NCBI RefSeq assembly: GCF_000316575.1
Contig: NC_019682.1
Coordinates: 1,240,001-1,304,000 of the forward strand
Source: Calothrix sp. PCC 7507
Lineage (GTDB): Bacteria; Cyanobacteriota; Cyanobacteriia; Cyanobacteriales; Nostocaceae
Length of the DNA: 64,000 bases
Direction of reading: 5' to 3'
In this document: one piece after another, positions 51,886 to 60,929 of the stretch
Layout: the number at the start of each line of letters is the position of its first letter
How positions within the stretch are numbered: the stretch's first letter is position 1
Translations under genes and position numbers: made by a program
Notes under the pieces: generated by a model
Databases searched by the model: none
Told to the model about the DNA's origin: nothing
The model's input: the letters and a program-made list of their open reading frames with translations, nothing else

Positions 51886-53019
51886 CTATCGCTGCAAAGG
51901 TTCTAAGGTGTCTGTAGGATTTAAGGTATCTAGTCGTCGCCGATATGACCACATCACCCAACCAGTGACGGACAAAATCAACGGTGCAAGTCCCACAAAC
52001 ACATAGAGAATACGGGTCGGCAACCCCCAAAAAGTGCCGTAGTGCAGAGGTGTAAAAGAATTCAGGACGCGATCGCCTAATGGCAGCGATAGTCCATTTT
52101 GTAATCGCAAGACTGCTCCACTAAACTGATCAAGATAAACAGCACTATCGCCGTAATCATTAGACTCTTGGGGTTGTTTTTTATAAATGGCAAATGCATC
52201 TTCTGGTTTGCTGGGAAAGGTAATGTAAGTTGTCACCGCACCTGGTAAAGCTGCATCCGCTTTTTGCAAGATTTCTGCCAATCCTAATGGTGGCTTGCCA
52301 GTCACTGGTTTAGAGATAGGCTCTGGCAAATTTGGCGTTGAGGTGACAGCATAGATTGCAGGTTTAGTGAAATCATAAAAATTCCAGCAGAAACCTGTAA
52401 AGGCAATCAGTCCCAAAAATACAGCGGTAATGATGCCAAAAACTTTATGAATATCGAAGTTGACACGTTTTGGATGCGCTTGCCATTTAATTTTGAAACC
52501 ATTAATCAGCCTTCTCCAACCAGGCCAGAGAATGATACCTGTAATGCTGAGGATCAATAACAGCAGCGCCGCAATGCCAACAATAATTTCTCCAGTTCTA
52601 CCTGCCAGTAGTGCATAGTGCAGTTTAAAAACGATACCCCAGAAAGAGCTTTCCCATTGGCGATCGCCCATGATTGCTCCACTATAGGGATTGACAAATA
52701 CATTAATCTGTGCATCGTTGGGTGTTTTCAAATACACTGTATAGGTGCTGTTTTTTGGCAGCATATTCATCGATCTGAGTTTGAGTTCGGGTTGATTGGC
52801 GTAGGTTGTTTTGACGTTGTTGAGTATAGTCTCCATAGAAACGCGCTGTTCTTGAGGCGACACCTGCCCAAATTGCTGACTGACTTGCCAGCGATTAATT
52901 TCTTGCTCAAAGACCAGTAAGCTACCTGTCAAGCCGATGATAATTAGGATTAATCCGACGAATAAACCTATGTAGCGATGGAGGTAAAAAGATAGGTTGC
53001 GAATTTTTTGAGATTTCAT
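51886..53019 (-). CDS. PepSY-associated membrane protein (putative ferric reductase-like)
   Basis: 377 residues, four membrane helices (IGLFVGLILIIIGLTGSLLV, IVGIAALLLLILSITGIILW, ITAVFLGLIAFTGFCWNFYD and near-C-terminal VFVGLAPLILSVTGWVMWSY) and PepSY-type domains between. His-containing helix ends (YLHRYIGLF, FDIHKVFGI) are typical of the siderophore-uptake PepSY family, thought to help iron reduction or release from siderophores. AGGAGA lies seven bases before the ATG. It precedes the receptor with a 94-base gap, as in an operon. Confidence 0.88.
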   Translation of the reverse strand: MKSQKIRNLSFYLHRYIGLFVGLILIIIGLTGSLLVFEQEINRWQVSQQFGQVSPQEQRVSMETILNNVKTTYANQPELKLRSMNMLPKNSTYTVYLKTPNDAQINVFVNPYSGAIMGDRQWESSFWGIVFKLHYALLAGRTGEIIVGIAALLLLILSITGIILWPGWRRLINGFKIKWQAHPKRVNFDIHKVFGIITAVFLGLIAFTGFCWNFYDFTKPAIYAVTSTPNLPEPISKPVTGKPPLGLAEILQKADAALPGAVTTYITFPSKPEDAFAIYKKQPQESNDYGDSAVYLDQFSGAVLRLQNGLSLPLGDRVLNSFTPLHYGTFWGLPTRILYVFVGLAPLILSVTGWVMWSYRRRLDTLNPTDTLEPLQR

Positions 53020-53483
53020 TGTATGTTCTCCTCATTAACTCAGCTTTTGGATCAGGTCAAACAATTTTGGATTTTGGATTTTGGATTTTGGATTGACCCC
53101 ATAAATAAATTTGCTTGCTCTGTAGCATCAAGGAATTATTGGTCAAAACCGTTTTATTACAAAAGATTTGCAATAGTTTAGGAAGAGATATGGGCAAATT
53201 ACTTCCATATCCCAGATTTATATTTTTTACAAACACCATAAATACAGAAACTCTTGCCTAAAATTGCTCAAATAAGCACAATATTCTCTATTTTCCTACC
53301 GCAAGCAGCAATAATTTATCGCTTATGGCTGTGCTTTAGTAACTAAAGAGATCAATCAACACTCACGAATCTTCTCAATAGATTAAGAAAACATGACAAT
53401 TTATTGATAGTATTTATCAATTTTTATGGAAATGAGTAGGGAATAGGTAAATAACTATTCCCTGTTAACGAAATTACTCACCA
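53020..53483. other. Gap before the PepSY-receptor operon, with heptamers and an inverted repeat
   Basis: Holds four GATTTTG heptamers (53064-53094) and the inverted repeat ATTGATA-gtatt-TATCAAT (53403-53421), a candidate operator for the minus-strand operon starting at 53019, though 385 bases away. No gene. Confidence 0.5.
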
Positions 53484-54986
53484 TTAATTCCCAGTGGCGG
53501 GAGCTTCTGGCGCTGCGGCTGGCGATTCTTGACGAGAACGACGTAAAGACTCCACCAAGCTGCTTTGACTTGCAGGTCTGGCTTGCTCTGTTCGCCGACG
53601 ACGGCGATTTTTAGTTGGTTGTGTTCCAGATGATGAATCACTCACCGCAGACTCGCGTCTTGTCCGACGGAGGAACTCTCTTAAACTTCCACGATTATTA
53701 GATGCTCTGCTTTCCGATGTGGTTTCTGCTTTTTCAGGCAGTAAACGCCGGCTGATTCTAGATTCTGTCTCAGATGCAGGTGTGAGCGATCGCCTGCGTC
53801 TGGTTTGCGGTTCTCTAGTACTTTCACCAGAATTATCTGTATTACTTGATGCTTCTAACCGCCGTCTTCTAGGAGTCTCTTCTGTTGAACTGTTATTGTT
53901 AGCAGCTGCTTGTTGGTTTCTTTCTTCTACTTCTCTTTGTTGTCTGCGTTTTTGGGCTTCGCTGTGTCGCCGTGAACCTTGGATAGCAAATTCTGTTGCT
54001 ATTGATACCCCTTGTCTACCACCAGTTGCAGGTTTTAATTTCCAGTCACGCGCTTGTCTAGCAGTTTCTTCATCTAATTCACGATTGCCACTAGAACGAG
54101 CAATCCGCACATTAGTAACATTCCCATCGGAATCAGTATCAACTGCTACCTCTACTCTGCCCTCAACTCCTCGCCGTCTAGCAGCTTCTGGATATTTGGC
54201 GTTACATTCACGACAAGCTGCACGACCATTACCACCGTTACGATTGACTGGTGCAGGTGGAGCTTCAATGGCTGGGGTTCTCGGTGCTGTAGCAACTGGA
54301 GAGCCACTACCAACACCAGAGCCGGTACCACTGCCAACACCAGAGCCGGTACCACTACCAACACCAGAGCCGGTACCACTACCAACACCAGAGCCAGAGC
54401 CACTGCCAATACCAGAGCCGCTACCACTACCAATGCCAGTACCGCTACCAGTACTACTGGCAACACCACTTCCGCCACTCCCAGTTAGAACAGAGGAACC
54501 ACCGCCACCTCCTCCGCCACCTCCACCTGCTGCTGTTCTGTCTTTAATTTCATCTGGTGAACTAGGCTTACTGACTTGATTTGCAGATGCAGCCGCTATC
54601 TTGGGCGTATTCTGTCTGATTGGTTCTCGATTTTGCTCTTCTCGAACAATCTTTTGTACTGGTACATTTTTAACTTGAGCCTGTATTTCCTCAATTTTCT
54701 GTTTAGGAGGTTCAGGGATGAAAGTATTTTTTTCCGGTATTTTGGGGTTTTCCGGTTTTATTTCTGCTTCCGGAGCTTTCGTGACTTCTGCTTGTGGAGT
54801 TTCAACAATTGCCACTTCAATTGGTTCTGCGTCTAAATCTGGTACTCTCGACAAAAGATTGCCTATACCTGATGTCAGAACACCAGCATGTACTGCTAGC
54901 GAACCCATGAAACTATAAACCAGAAAAGACCTAAGAGCCACAGCTTCCTTAGAACGCTGCGCGACAGCAATGTCTGTAAAGCTCAT
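53484..54986 (-). CDS. TonB-family energy transducer with long Ser/Arg/Glu-rich tail
   Basis: 500 residues. A short cytoplasmic N-terminus and one membrane anchor (SFLVYSFMGSLAVHAGVLTS) are followed by a Pro/Glu/Lys-rich spacer (about 50-150), a Gly/Ser repeat (GSGTGSGVG units, about 155-235), and a TonB C-terminal domain (about 250-345; ECNAKYPEAARRRGVEGRVE, DGNVTNVRIARSSGNRELDE, GGRQGVSIATEFAIQG). Unusually a further ~155 residues follow, rich in Arg, Ser, Glu and Gln (RRRQREVEER, ESTREPQTRRRRSL). CRECNAKY carries two Cys. Partner of ExbB/ExbD across the divergent gap; powers the receptor upstream. Confidence 0.88.
   Translation of the reverse strand: MSFTDIAVAQRSKEAVALRSFLVYSFMGSLAVHAGVLTSGIGNLLSRVPDLDAEPIEVAIVETPQAEVTKAPEAEIKPENPKIPEKNTFIPEPPKQKIEEIQAQVKNVPVQKIVREEQNREPIRQNTPKIAAASANQVSKPSSPDEIKDRTAAGGGGGGGGGGSSVLTGSGGSGVASSTGSGTGIGSGSGSGIGSGSGSGVGSGTGSGVGSGTGSGVGSGTGSGVGSGSPVATAPRTPAIEAPPAPVNRNGGNGRAACRECNAKYPEAARRRGVEGRVEVAVDTDSDGNVTNVRIARSSGNRELDEETARQARDWKLKPATGGRQGVSIATEFAIQGSRRHSEAQKRRQQREVEERNQQAAANNNSSTEETPRRRRLEASSNTDNSGESTREPQTRRRRSLTPASETESRISRRLLPEKAETTSESRASNNRGSLREFLRRTRRESAVSDSSSGTQPTKNRRRRRTEQARPASQSSLVESLRRSRQESPAAAPEAPATGN
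54152..54478. repeat. GSGxGSGVG coding repeats in tonB
   Basis: A DNA stretch of repeated ACCGGTACCACTGCCAACACC-like units (ACCAGAGCCGGTACCACTAC), encoding Gly-Ser-Gly tracts of the TonB spacer. Other frames are also open through it but show no independent gene. Confidence 0.7.
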
Positions 54987-55384
54987 ATATATTGCTATTG
55001 ATTCTCACTAATTAGAGTCATCTTAAAATGGTTATATCCAAAATATCAAGTAAAAAGCTGGAAATGTTTCCTGATGCGGGTAAGCGCAGAAAAGCTCCAG
55101 AACTATTTTTCAGTCCCTAATCCTCCCAGCAAAGGAAATTATTGAGATTTGGATAACAAGATATTGTGAATCACAATTAAAAAGACTTGAAATAAATTTG
55201 CATTATACTGTATCCTCTTTTGATAAAGACTCTCAACTTGAATAAAGATTTTGCTAGTCTGACTGTGTATTAGACTGCTTGCAAGAGGCGGGGAAAGGGA
55301 AAAATGGAAATTTAATTTCTTTAATCCTTCCCCTTAGTTAGACTTCTGCAAGAAGTTTGTTGTTGATTCATGACGAGGCTCTAA
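54987..55384. other. Divergent region between tonB and exbB
   Basis: Contains the perfect inverted repeat ATTGTGA-A-TCACAAT at 55163-55177, roughly midway, a candidate operator controlling both directions. AT-rich segments (TTGCATTATACTG near 55198) may be promoter -10 parts. No gene. Confidence 0.5.
55163..55177. promoter_or_regulatory. Inverted repeat ATTGTGA/TCACAAT, possible CRP-type or iron-regulator operator
   Basis: A 7-bp perfect inverted repeat around one A, between divergent tonB and exbB. TGTGA...TCACA resembles CRP-type sites, but spacing is much shorter than the usual six bases, so the regulator is unknown. Confidence 0.45.
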
Positions 55385-56038
55385 ATGGGAATTAAGAATC
55401 TGTTTGAAGCAGGCGGCGTGGTGATGTGGCCGCTGTTGGGATTTTCGGTGTTGGCGGTGGCGTTGATTATTGAGCGTGTCAAGTTTTGGATTCAAATTAA
55501 CAACCGTCAAAGCCGTGTGGTAAGAGACGTGTTGAATCTCTATCGGCTAGATAACGTAGTTGGTGCAATAGATAAACTACAGAAAAATGCAGACTTACCA
55601 CTCGCACGCATTTTTCTGGCCGCTTTAGAATTAGAAGAACCAAATCCAGAAGAGTTTCGGCTGGCATTAGAAAGTGAAGCCCAAGCAGAGATACCTTTGC
55701 TCAAACGGTTCCAAAATATCCTGGAGACAGTCATTGGTTTAGCACCACTATTAGGTCTTCTGGGTACTGTGTTAGGCTTGATTACTTCCTTTGCGTCCTT
55801 GAATCTGGGTGATGTTGGGGGTACAAAAACCACAGGTGTGACAGCCGGGATCAGTGAAGCTTTGGTGTCTACAGCATCAGGGTTGGTAGTTGCCATATTT
55901 GTACTGTTATTTGCCAACTCCTTTCGAGGACTGTACCAGCGTCAAATAGCGCTGATTCAAGAATATGGGGGACAATTAGAGCTACTATACCGCCGTCGCT
56001 ACGAACGAGGAGAGAAAACCTATGCGTCTACCAGATGA
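55385..56038 (+). CDS. exbB: ExbB-type proton channel protein (MotA/TolQ/ExbB)
   Basis: 217 residues with three membrane helices: VVMWPLLGFSVLAVALIIER near the start, VIGLAPLLGLLGTVLGLITS and ALVSTASGLVVAIFVLLFAN. The pattern matches ExbB/TolQ, which with ExbD harvests proton-motive force for TonB. GAGG precedes the ATG. Its end overlaps exbD by 17 bases. Confidence 0.92.
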   Translation: MGIKNLFEAGGVVMWPLLGFSVLAVALIIERVKFWIQINNRQSRVVRDVLNLYRLDNVVGAIDKLQKNADLPLARIFLAALELEEPNPEEFRLALESEAQAEIPLLKRFQNILETVIGLAPLLGLLGTVLGLITSFASLNLGDVGGTKTTGVTAGISEALVSTASGLVVAIFVLLFANSFRGLYQRQIALIQEYGGQLELLYRRRYERGEKTYASTR

Positions 56039-56426
56039 ACCAGATTTGCCGCCACAAATCAACATCGTGCCGATGATTGATGTGATATTTGCAATTTTGA
56101 CATTTTTCATTATGTCAACGTTGTTTCTCACCAGATCAGAAGGGTTGCCAGTAAATTTACCAAAAGCAGCAACCGCCAAACAACAGCAAGTGCCTACTCG
56201 AATTACAATCACGGTAGATGAAAAAGGAGAGGTGAGCCTCAATCGCCAAGCAATTGCAGTTGATGCTTTGACGGATAAATTACGGACTTTAGTCAGTGCT
56301 AAATCAGAAGCATTGGTAATTATTAATGCTGATGAAAAAGTAGGACATGGTAAGGTAGTCGCGGTCATGGATCGGGTACGTCAGGTAGAAGGAGCAAAAT
56401 TAGCGATCGCTACCCAAAAACCCTAA
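56022..56426 (+). CDS. exbD: ExbD-type biopolymer transport protein
   Basis: 134 residues: short cytoplasmic start, one membrane helix (NIVPMIDVIFAILTFFIMST with the conserved Asp) and a periplasmic domain (EGLPVNLPKAATAKQQQVPT, ITVDEKGEVSLNRQ). It starts inside exbB. Forms the ExbB-ExbD motor for TonB. Confidence 0.92.
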   Translation: MRLPDEPDLPPQINIVPMIDVIFAILTFFIMSTLFLTRSEGLPVNLPKAATAKQQQVPTRITITVDEKGEVSLNRQAIAVDALTDKLRTLVSAKSEALVIINADEKVGHGKVVAVMDRVRQVEGAKLAIATQKP

Positions 56427-56692
56427 GGAACGTAGATTAAATAAAGTGCAAAAGTAGGGTGTGTTAGCGGAGCGTAACGCACCATTCCCATTTCAATCAG
56501 AATTGCAGGTTATTAAATTTTCATTCCTAACTGCAAATAAAGCATCCCACAGCTGACAGCCGTGGGATTGTCAACTTTAACAGTAAACAGTAAACAGTTA
56601 AATCCTTGGGTCTAATGGTGGAAGGTGTTAGTGGCGGGTTTAAATTCCCCAGCATACGCTTGATAACTGATAACTGATAACTGATAACTGTT
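56427..56692. repeat. Repeats between exbD and the PBP2 pair
   Basis: 56454-56483 is the palindromic repeat GTAGGGTGTGTTAGCGGAGC then GTAACGCACC, related to 9696-9726. AGTAAACAGTAAACAGTTAA and the heptamer GATAACT (four units, 56661-56690) follow. Confidence 0.75.
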
Positions 56693-58567
56693 TTAATTCC
56701 GTCGTCTGCTAGCAGAGTTGCGGTTATTTTGTGGAGATACCCCATCTGCTGATTTTTTGTACTTCAGAGGACTCTGGCGATGAAAATAGCCCTCCATAAT
56801 TTCTAAAATCATCGGCGCTGCAATACTACCGCCACCACCACCAGAATGTTCAGCGAAAGCCACCACTAAAATTTCCGGCTTATCAGCCGGCGCATAAGCA
56901 CCAAACCAAGCATGATTTTGTTTGACTCCCCGTTGCCAAGCTTCTGCTGTACCACTCTTACCAGCAACTGGTGGGACTGTTGGCTGATTTAGAGCCTTAC
57001 CTGTACCTTCAGCAACCACCTTCCGCAGCCCCTGACGAAGAATTTTAATAGTTTCTGGCTTCATATTTAAGGATGAGCGCCAGCTTTTAGCCTCTTCATT
57101 ATCTTTGAGTAAATGCGGCTGAACTCTATAACCACCATTCGCTGGTACCGCAAACATAACAGCCACTTGTAGAGGTGTAGTTTGTAAAGCACCTTGACCG
57201 ATGGACATATTAATGCTGTCACCTACAGTCCAAGGCATCTTCCAATTTTTCTGCTTCCACACCTCATCAGGAACTAAACCTTTTGTTTCTTCAGAAGCAA
57301 ACTCAAAACCGGTTTTTTTGCCAAATCCATATTTACGCGTCCATTCAATCAAAGTTGGCCCGCCAACACCCCTACCAATTTGATAGAAGAAAGTATCGCT
57401 ACTCCACTGTAATGCTCCCACAAAACCTAAAGGGCCAAATCCAGCATGATTCCACTCACCAAAACGAGTGCCACCAATGTTCAAAGAACTATAGGTTTGT
57501 AACACTGTATTCGGAGAAAATTTACCCGATTCTAGCCCAGCTGTTGTGGTGACAATTTTGAAGGTACTGGCAGGAGGAAAGGCACTAAGAGCGCGATTGA
57601 CCAAGGGATGATCTGCACCTTGTACAGTCTCCCAATCTTTTTTGCTCAGTCTTTGTTTAGAGAAAATATTAGGGTCAAAAGTAGGGTGAGACACCATTGC
57701 TAAAACAGCACCATTTTTGGGATCAAGTGCGACGATCGCACCATTGCGATTACCCAAAGCTTTTTCTGCCGACTTTTGCACATCCCAATCGATAGTCAAG
57801 TGCAAATCTTTACCAGCCTTGGCTTGTTTCTCGCCTAAAACTCGGAGTGGCCGACCCGCTCCATCCACCTCTACTTGCTGACCACCCCATTCGCCTCTTA
57901 GTGTCTTTTCATAAGCCTTTTCGATCCCCATCTGACCAATCACATCTCCCAATCGATAGCCTTGCTGCTTCTTCTGTTGCAGCTGCTCGGCGGTCAGTTC
58001 ACGGGTATAACCTAGTATATGAGCCAATTCCCTGCCGTGCGGATAATAGCGAACAGCTTCTGCATGTACTTCTACATCTTTGAGTTCCGCTTGGTACTCC
58101 TTCAATGCCGTGATTTGAGCTTCATTCAAATCACGAGCAATGCGGATCAGCGTAGAAGAGTTAGCAGCAGAAGCATTAGCACCTGCCTGTTCTAGTTTCT
58201 CTTGAATTTCCGATTGGGGAATTTGCAGAATTTGGGATAGGCGGGGACCCACAACTGACCATGAAGGTTTAGTATGGGCCATTGGCCATAAATATACAGA
58301 ACGTGGATAGCGCGTACTAGCTAAGAGTTTGCCATTGCGATCGAAGATGTTGCCCCGTTCCGGTTGTTTAGGAATCATCCGAATCCGGTTAGACTCAGCT
58401 CGCTCTCGATGACGTGATCCTTGCACAATTTGTAAATATGCCAAACGCACACCGATTCCAGCCGTCATTAATAGGGTGAATATAATCAAAAATATCGGCT
58501 GGAAATTCCGTCCTACAGTGCGCGTGTCTTTTTTTTGACCAAGTGGCGATGGTTGCAATAAAGTCAT
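56693..58567 (-). CDS. mrdA: Penicillin-binding protein 2 (first copy)
   Basis: 624 residues. N-terminal anchor helix (IFLIIFTLLMTAGIGVRLAY), a pedestal domain (RIRMIPKQPERGNIFDRNGK) and a transpeptidase domain with FPPASTFKIVTTTAG (S-x-x-K near 331), SSDTFFYQIG (S-x-D/N) and VAGKSGTAEAWQRG (K-S-G near 535). It performs side-wall peptidoglycan crosslinking with RodA. The paralogue follows upstream. Ends with a Ser/Arg/Asn-rich tail. Confidence 0.93.
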   Translation of the reverse strand: MTLLQPSPLGQKKDTRTVGRNFQPIFLIIFTLLMTAGIGVRLAYLQIVQGSRHRERAESNRIRMIPKQPERGNIFDRNGKLLASTRYPRSVYLWPMAHTKPSWSVVGPRLSQILQIPQSEIQEKLEQAGANASAANSSTLIRIARDLNEAQITALKEYQAELKDVEVHAEAVRYYPHGRELAHILGYTRELTAEQLQQKKQQGYRLGDVIGQMGIEKAYEKTLRGEWGGQQVEVDGAGRPLRVLGEKQAKAGKDLHLTIDWDVQKSAEKALGNRNGAIVALDPKNGAVLAMVSHPTFDPNIFSKQRLSKKDWETVQGADHPLVNRALSAFPPASTFKIVTTTAGLESGKFSPNTVLQTYSSLNIGGTRFGEWNHAGFGPLGFVGALQWSSDTFFYQIGRGVGGPTLIEWTRKYGFGKKTGFEFASEETKGLVPDEVWKQKNWKMPWTVGDSINMSIGQGALQTTPLQVAVMFAVPANGGYRVQPHLLKDNEEAKSWRSSLNMKPETIKILRQGLRKVVAEGTGKALNQPTVPPVAGKSGTAEAWQRGVKQNHAWFGAYAPADKPEILVVAFAEHSGGGGGSIAAPMILEIMEGYFHRQSPLKYKKSADGVSPQNNRNSASRRRN

Positions 58568-58854
58568 AGGACAAAATGGATTTTTACAATTAGTATATTT
58601 AGATACAATAAAACTTAATTACTACTGTTGATTGGTTGCGGAACTATTGGGATTGCATATTTTTTGTAATTTGTTTTTCCGATGAGGGTATGTTTAGAGT
58701 TTAAACTTTTCCCCTTGACATTTTTCTAACTTCTATAGCTGTAAATAGACATCTTAGAGCAGATGGATGAGCTATAATACTTGCCCGATAACATTTTTGA
58801 CCCCGTTCCCCGTTTCCTGTTCCCCATTCGCTATTATACAAACCATCTCCATAC
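58568..58854. other. Short gap between the two PBP2 genes
   Basis: No gene. A reading frame at 58701-59153 reads into the second PBP2 coding end and is a shadow. A CCCCGTTCCCCGTTTCCTGT repeat-like stretch lies near 58800. Confidence 0.45.
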
Positions 58855-60729
58855 TTAGTCCCCATTAATACTTTGTCTATTGTGGGTATTAGACGCAGAA
58901 TGACGAGATGGGGTTTCCGATTCTTGAGCGTGGGGTTTTGCATATTTGCCGGGATACTTGTGCTGAAAATAAGCTTCCAACACTTGTAAAACCATTGGGC
59001 CACAAACAGTACCGCCATGATCGCCAGAATTTTCACCAAATGCGACAACCACAATTTCTGGCTTATTGCTGGGGGCATAAGCACCAAACCAAGTATGATT
59101 AGGGCGACCAGTCCCAGCTTCAGCAGTACCACTCTTGCCAGAGGCTGGAGCAATTGAGGGTACGTTCAAACTCTTACCTGTACCCTCACTTACGACTTTC
59201 CGCAATCCCTCATGTAAGACTTTGATGGTAGACGGTTTCATATTCAACGGCGATCGCCAGCTTTTTGCTTCTTCATGATCTTTGAGTAAATGTGGCTTCA
59301 CCCGATACCCACCATTTGCAGGAACAGCAAACATAATTGCTGACTGTAGTGGTGTGACTTGCAACGCACCTTGACCAATTGACATATTAATGCTGTCGCC
59401 TACAGTCCAGGGCGTTCTTAAAACTTTCTGCTTCCAAATTTCATCTGGAACTAAACCTTTTGATTCTTCGTTAGCAAATTCAATCCCGGTTTTTTGACCA
59501 AACCCATATTTACGACTCCACGCAATCAAAGTTGGGCCACCGACTCTTCTGCCAACTTGATAAAAGAAAGTATCACTACTCATAGCGATCGCTCTGGGAA
59601 ATCCCAACGGGCCAAACCCGGCGTGATTCCATTCACCAAAAGTTACCCCACCCACAGTCAGAGAGCCGAAGGTCTGTAATACTGTATCTGGAGAAAATTT
59701 CCCCGATTCCAACCCCGCTGAAGTCGTAATAATTTTGAAAGTACTGGCGGGTGGAAAGGCACTGAGGGAGCGATTTACCAAAGGATGTTCTTTACCTTTT
59801 AACGTTTCCCAGTCTTGCTGGGAGAGTTTTTGCTTGGAGAAGATATTTGGATCAAACGTGGGGTGAGAGGTCATGACTAAAACAGCACCGTTATTGGGGT
59901 CAATAGCGATAATTGCCCCTTGGTACTTACCTAAAGCTTTATCTGCAGCTCTTTGCAGATCCAAATCTATGGTCAAGTGCAAATCTTTACCAGCTTTTGC
60001 CTGTTTTTCTCCCAACACCCGCAGTGGCCGACCTGCATTATCTACTTCTACTTGCTGACCACCCCATTCACCCCGCAATAACTGCTCATAGGCTTTCTCC
60101 ACACCCATTTGACCAATTACATCTCCCAAGCGATAGCCTGACTCCTTCTTGTCTTGTAGCTGTGTAGGGGTCAATTCTCGCGTATAACCCAGTATATGAG
60201 CCAATTCCTTCCCATGAGGGTAGTAGCGGACGGCTTCTGTATTAATTTCTACCTCTGGTAGCTCATCTTTATATTCCTTGAGTGCGGTGATTTGTGCTTC
60301 GTTTAAATCACGAGCAATCCTGACGAGTGAAGACGAATTGACACCAGCCTGTTCTAATTTCTTTTCCATCTCCGCTCTTGACATATTCAGAATTTTTTCC
60401 AGACGCGGAGCCACAACTGACCAGGATGGCTTATTGTGTGCCATTGGCCACAAATATACAGAGTGAGGATAACGAGTGCTAGCTAGAAGTTTGCCATTAC
60501 GGTCAAAAATATTGCCCCGCTCTGGTTGTTTGAGAATCATCCGAATCCGGTTTGCTTCGGCTCTTTGCCGGAATTTTGGCCCTTCAAGGATTTGCAAATA
60601 CGCCAAACGTATGTCAATAGCGGCCATCATTAATAAAGTCAATACGATTAAAAATATCGACTGGCGACCACGTCCTACTGTACGTGTATCTTTTTTGCTG
60701 CCAATTGAAAATGATGGTAATAAAGCCAT
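58855..60729 (-). CDS. mrdA: Penicillin-binding protein 2 (second, tandem copy)
   Basis: 624 residues, the same length as its downstream neighbour and similar throughout: anchor SIFLIVLTLLMMAAIDIRLA, RIRMILKQPERGNIFDRNGK, FPPASTFKIITTSAG (S-x-x-K near 328), SSDTFFYQVG, ASGKSGTAEAGTGR. Both keep catalytic residues. C-terminal tails differ (HAQESETPSRHS). A tandem duplication; the copies may divide the work between vegetative growth and specialised cells, which is speculation. Confidence 0.93.
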   Translation of the reverse strand: MALLPSFSIGSKKDTRTVGRGRQSIFLIVLTLLMMAAIDIRLAYLQILEGPKFRQRAEANRIRMILKQPERGNIFDRNGKLLASTRYPHSVYLWPMAHNKPSWSVVAPRLEKILNMSRAEMEKKLEQAGVNSSSLVRIARDLNEAQITALKEYKDELPEVEINTEAVRYYPHGKELAHILGYTRELTPTQLQDKKESGYRLGDVIGQMGVEKAYEQLLRGEWGGQQVEVDNAGRPLRVLGEKQAKAGKDLHLTIDLDLQRAADKALGKYQGAIIAIDPNNGAVLVMTSHPTFDPNIFSKQKLSQQDWETLKGKEHPLVNRSLSAFPPASTFKIITTSAGLESGKFSPDTVLQTFGSLTVGGVTFGEWNHAGFGPLGFPRAIAMSSDTFFYQVGRRVGGPTLIAWSRKYGFGQKTGIEFANEESKGLVPDEIWKQKVLRTPWTVGDSINMSIGQGALQVTPLQSAIMFAVPANGGYRVKPHLLKDHEEAKSWRSPLNMKPSTIKVLHEGLRKVVSEGTGKSLNVPSIAPASGKSGTAEAGTGRPNHTWFGAYAPSNKPEIVVVAFGENSGDHGGTVCGPMVLQVLEAYFQHKYPGKYAKPHAQESETPSRHSASNTHNRQSINGD

Positions 60730-60929
60730 AAGACAAACAAGATTCTAAGATTGGCGTTACTCGCAATTTCTAGTCTAAACTGCTACCCAGTATTCAGCAG
60801 AATTGAGGGAGTATATTCCTAATCAACTGTTTTTGCCGGATACAATAAACCAAAGTGTAATCTGTAGTCAGCTTAATCGACTACAGCAATGATCACATCA
60901 CATAAGATCACGGCATTCTACTGAGGACT

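Noticed and set aside
53057-53239. 60-aa frame on the minus strand
   Set aside because: Its C-terminus (SKIQNPKSKIV) is the translation of GATTTTG heptamers.
54152-54836. Several open frames opposite or inside the tonB Gly-Ser repeats
   Set aside because: Low-complexity shadows of the repeat; no start signals.
58701-59153. 150-aa frame overlapping the end of the second PBP2
   Set aside because: Overlaps a well-supported gene in another frame and ends in repeat sequence.
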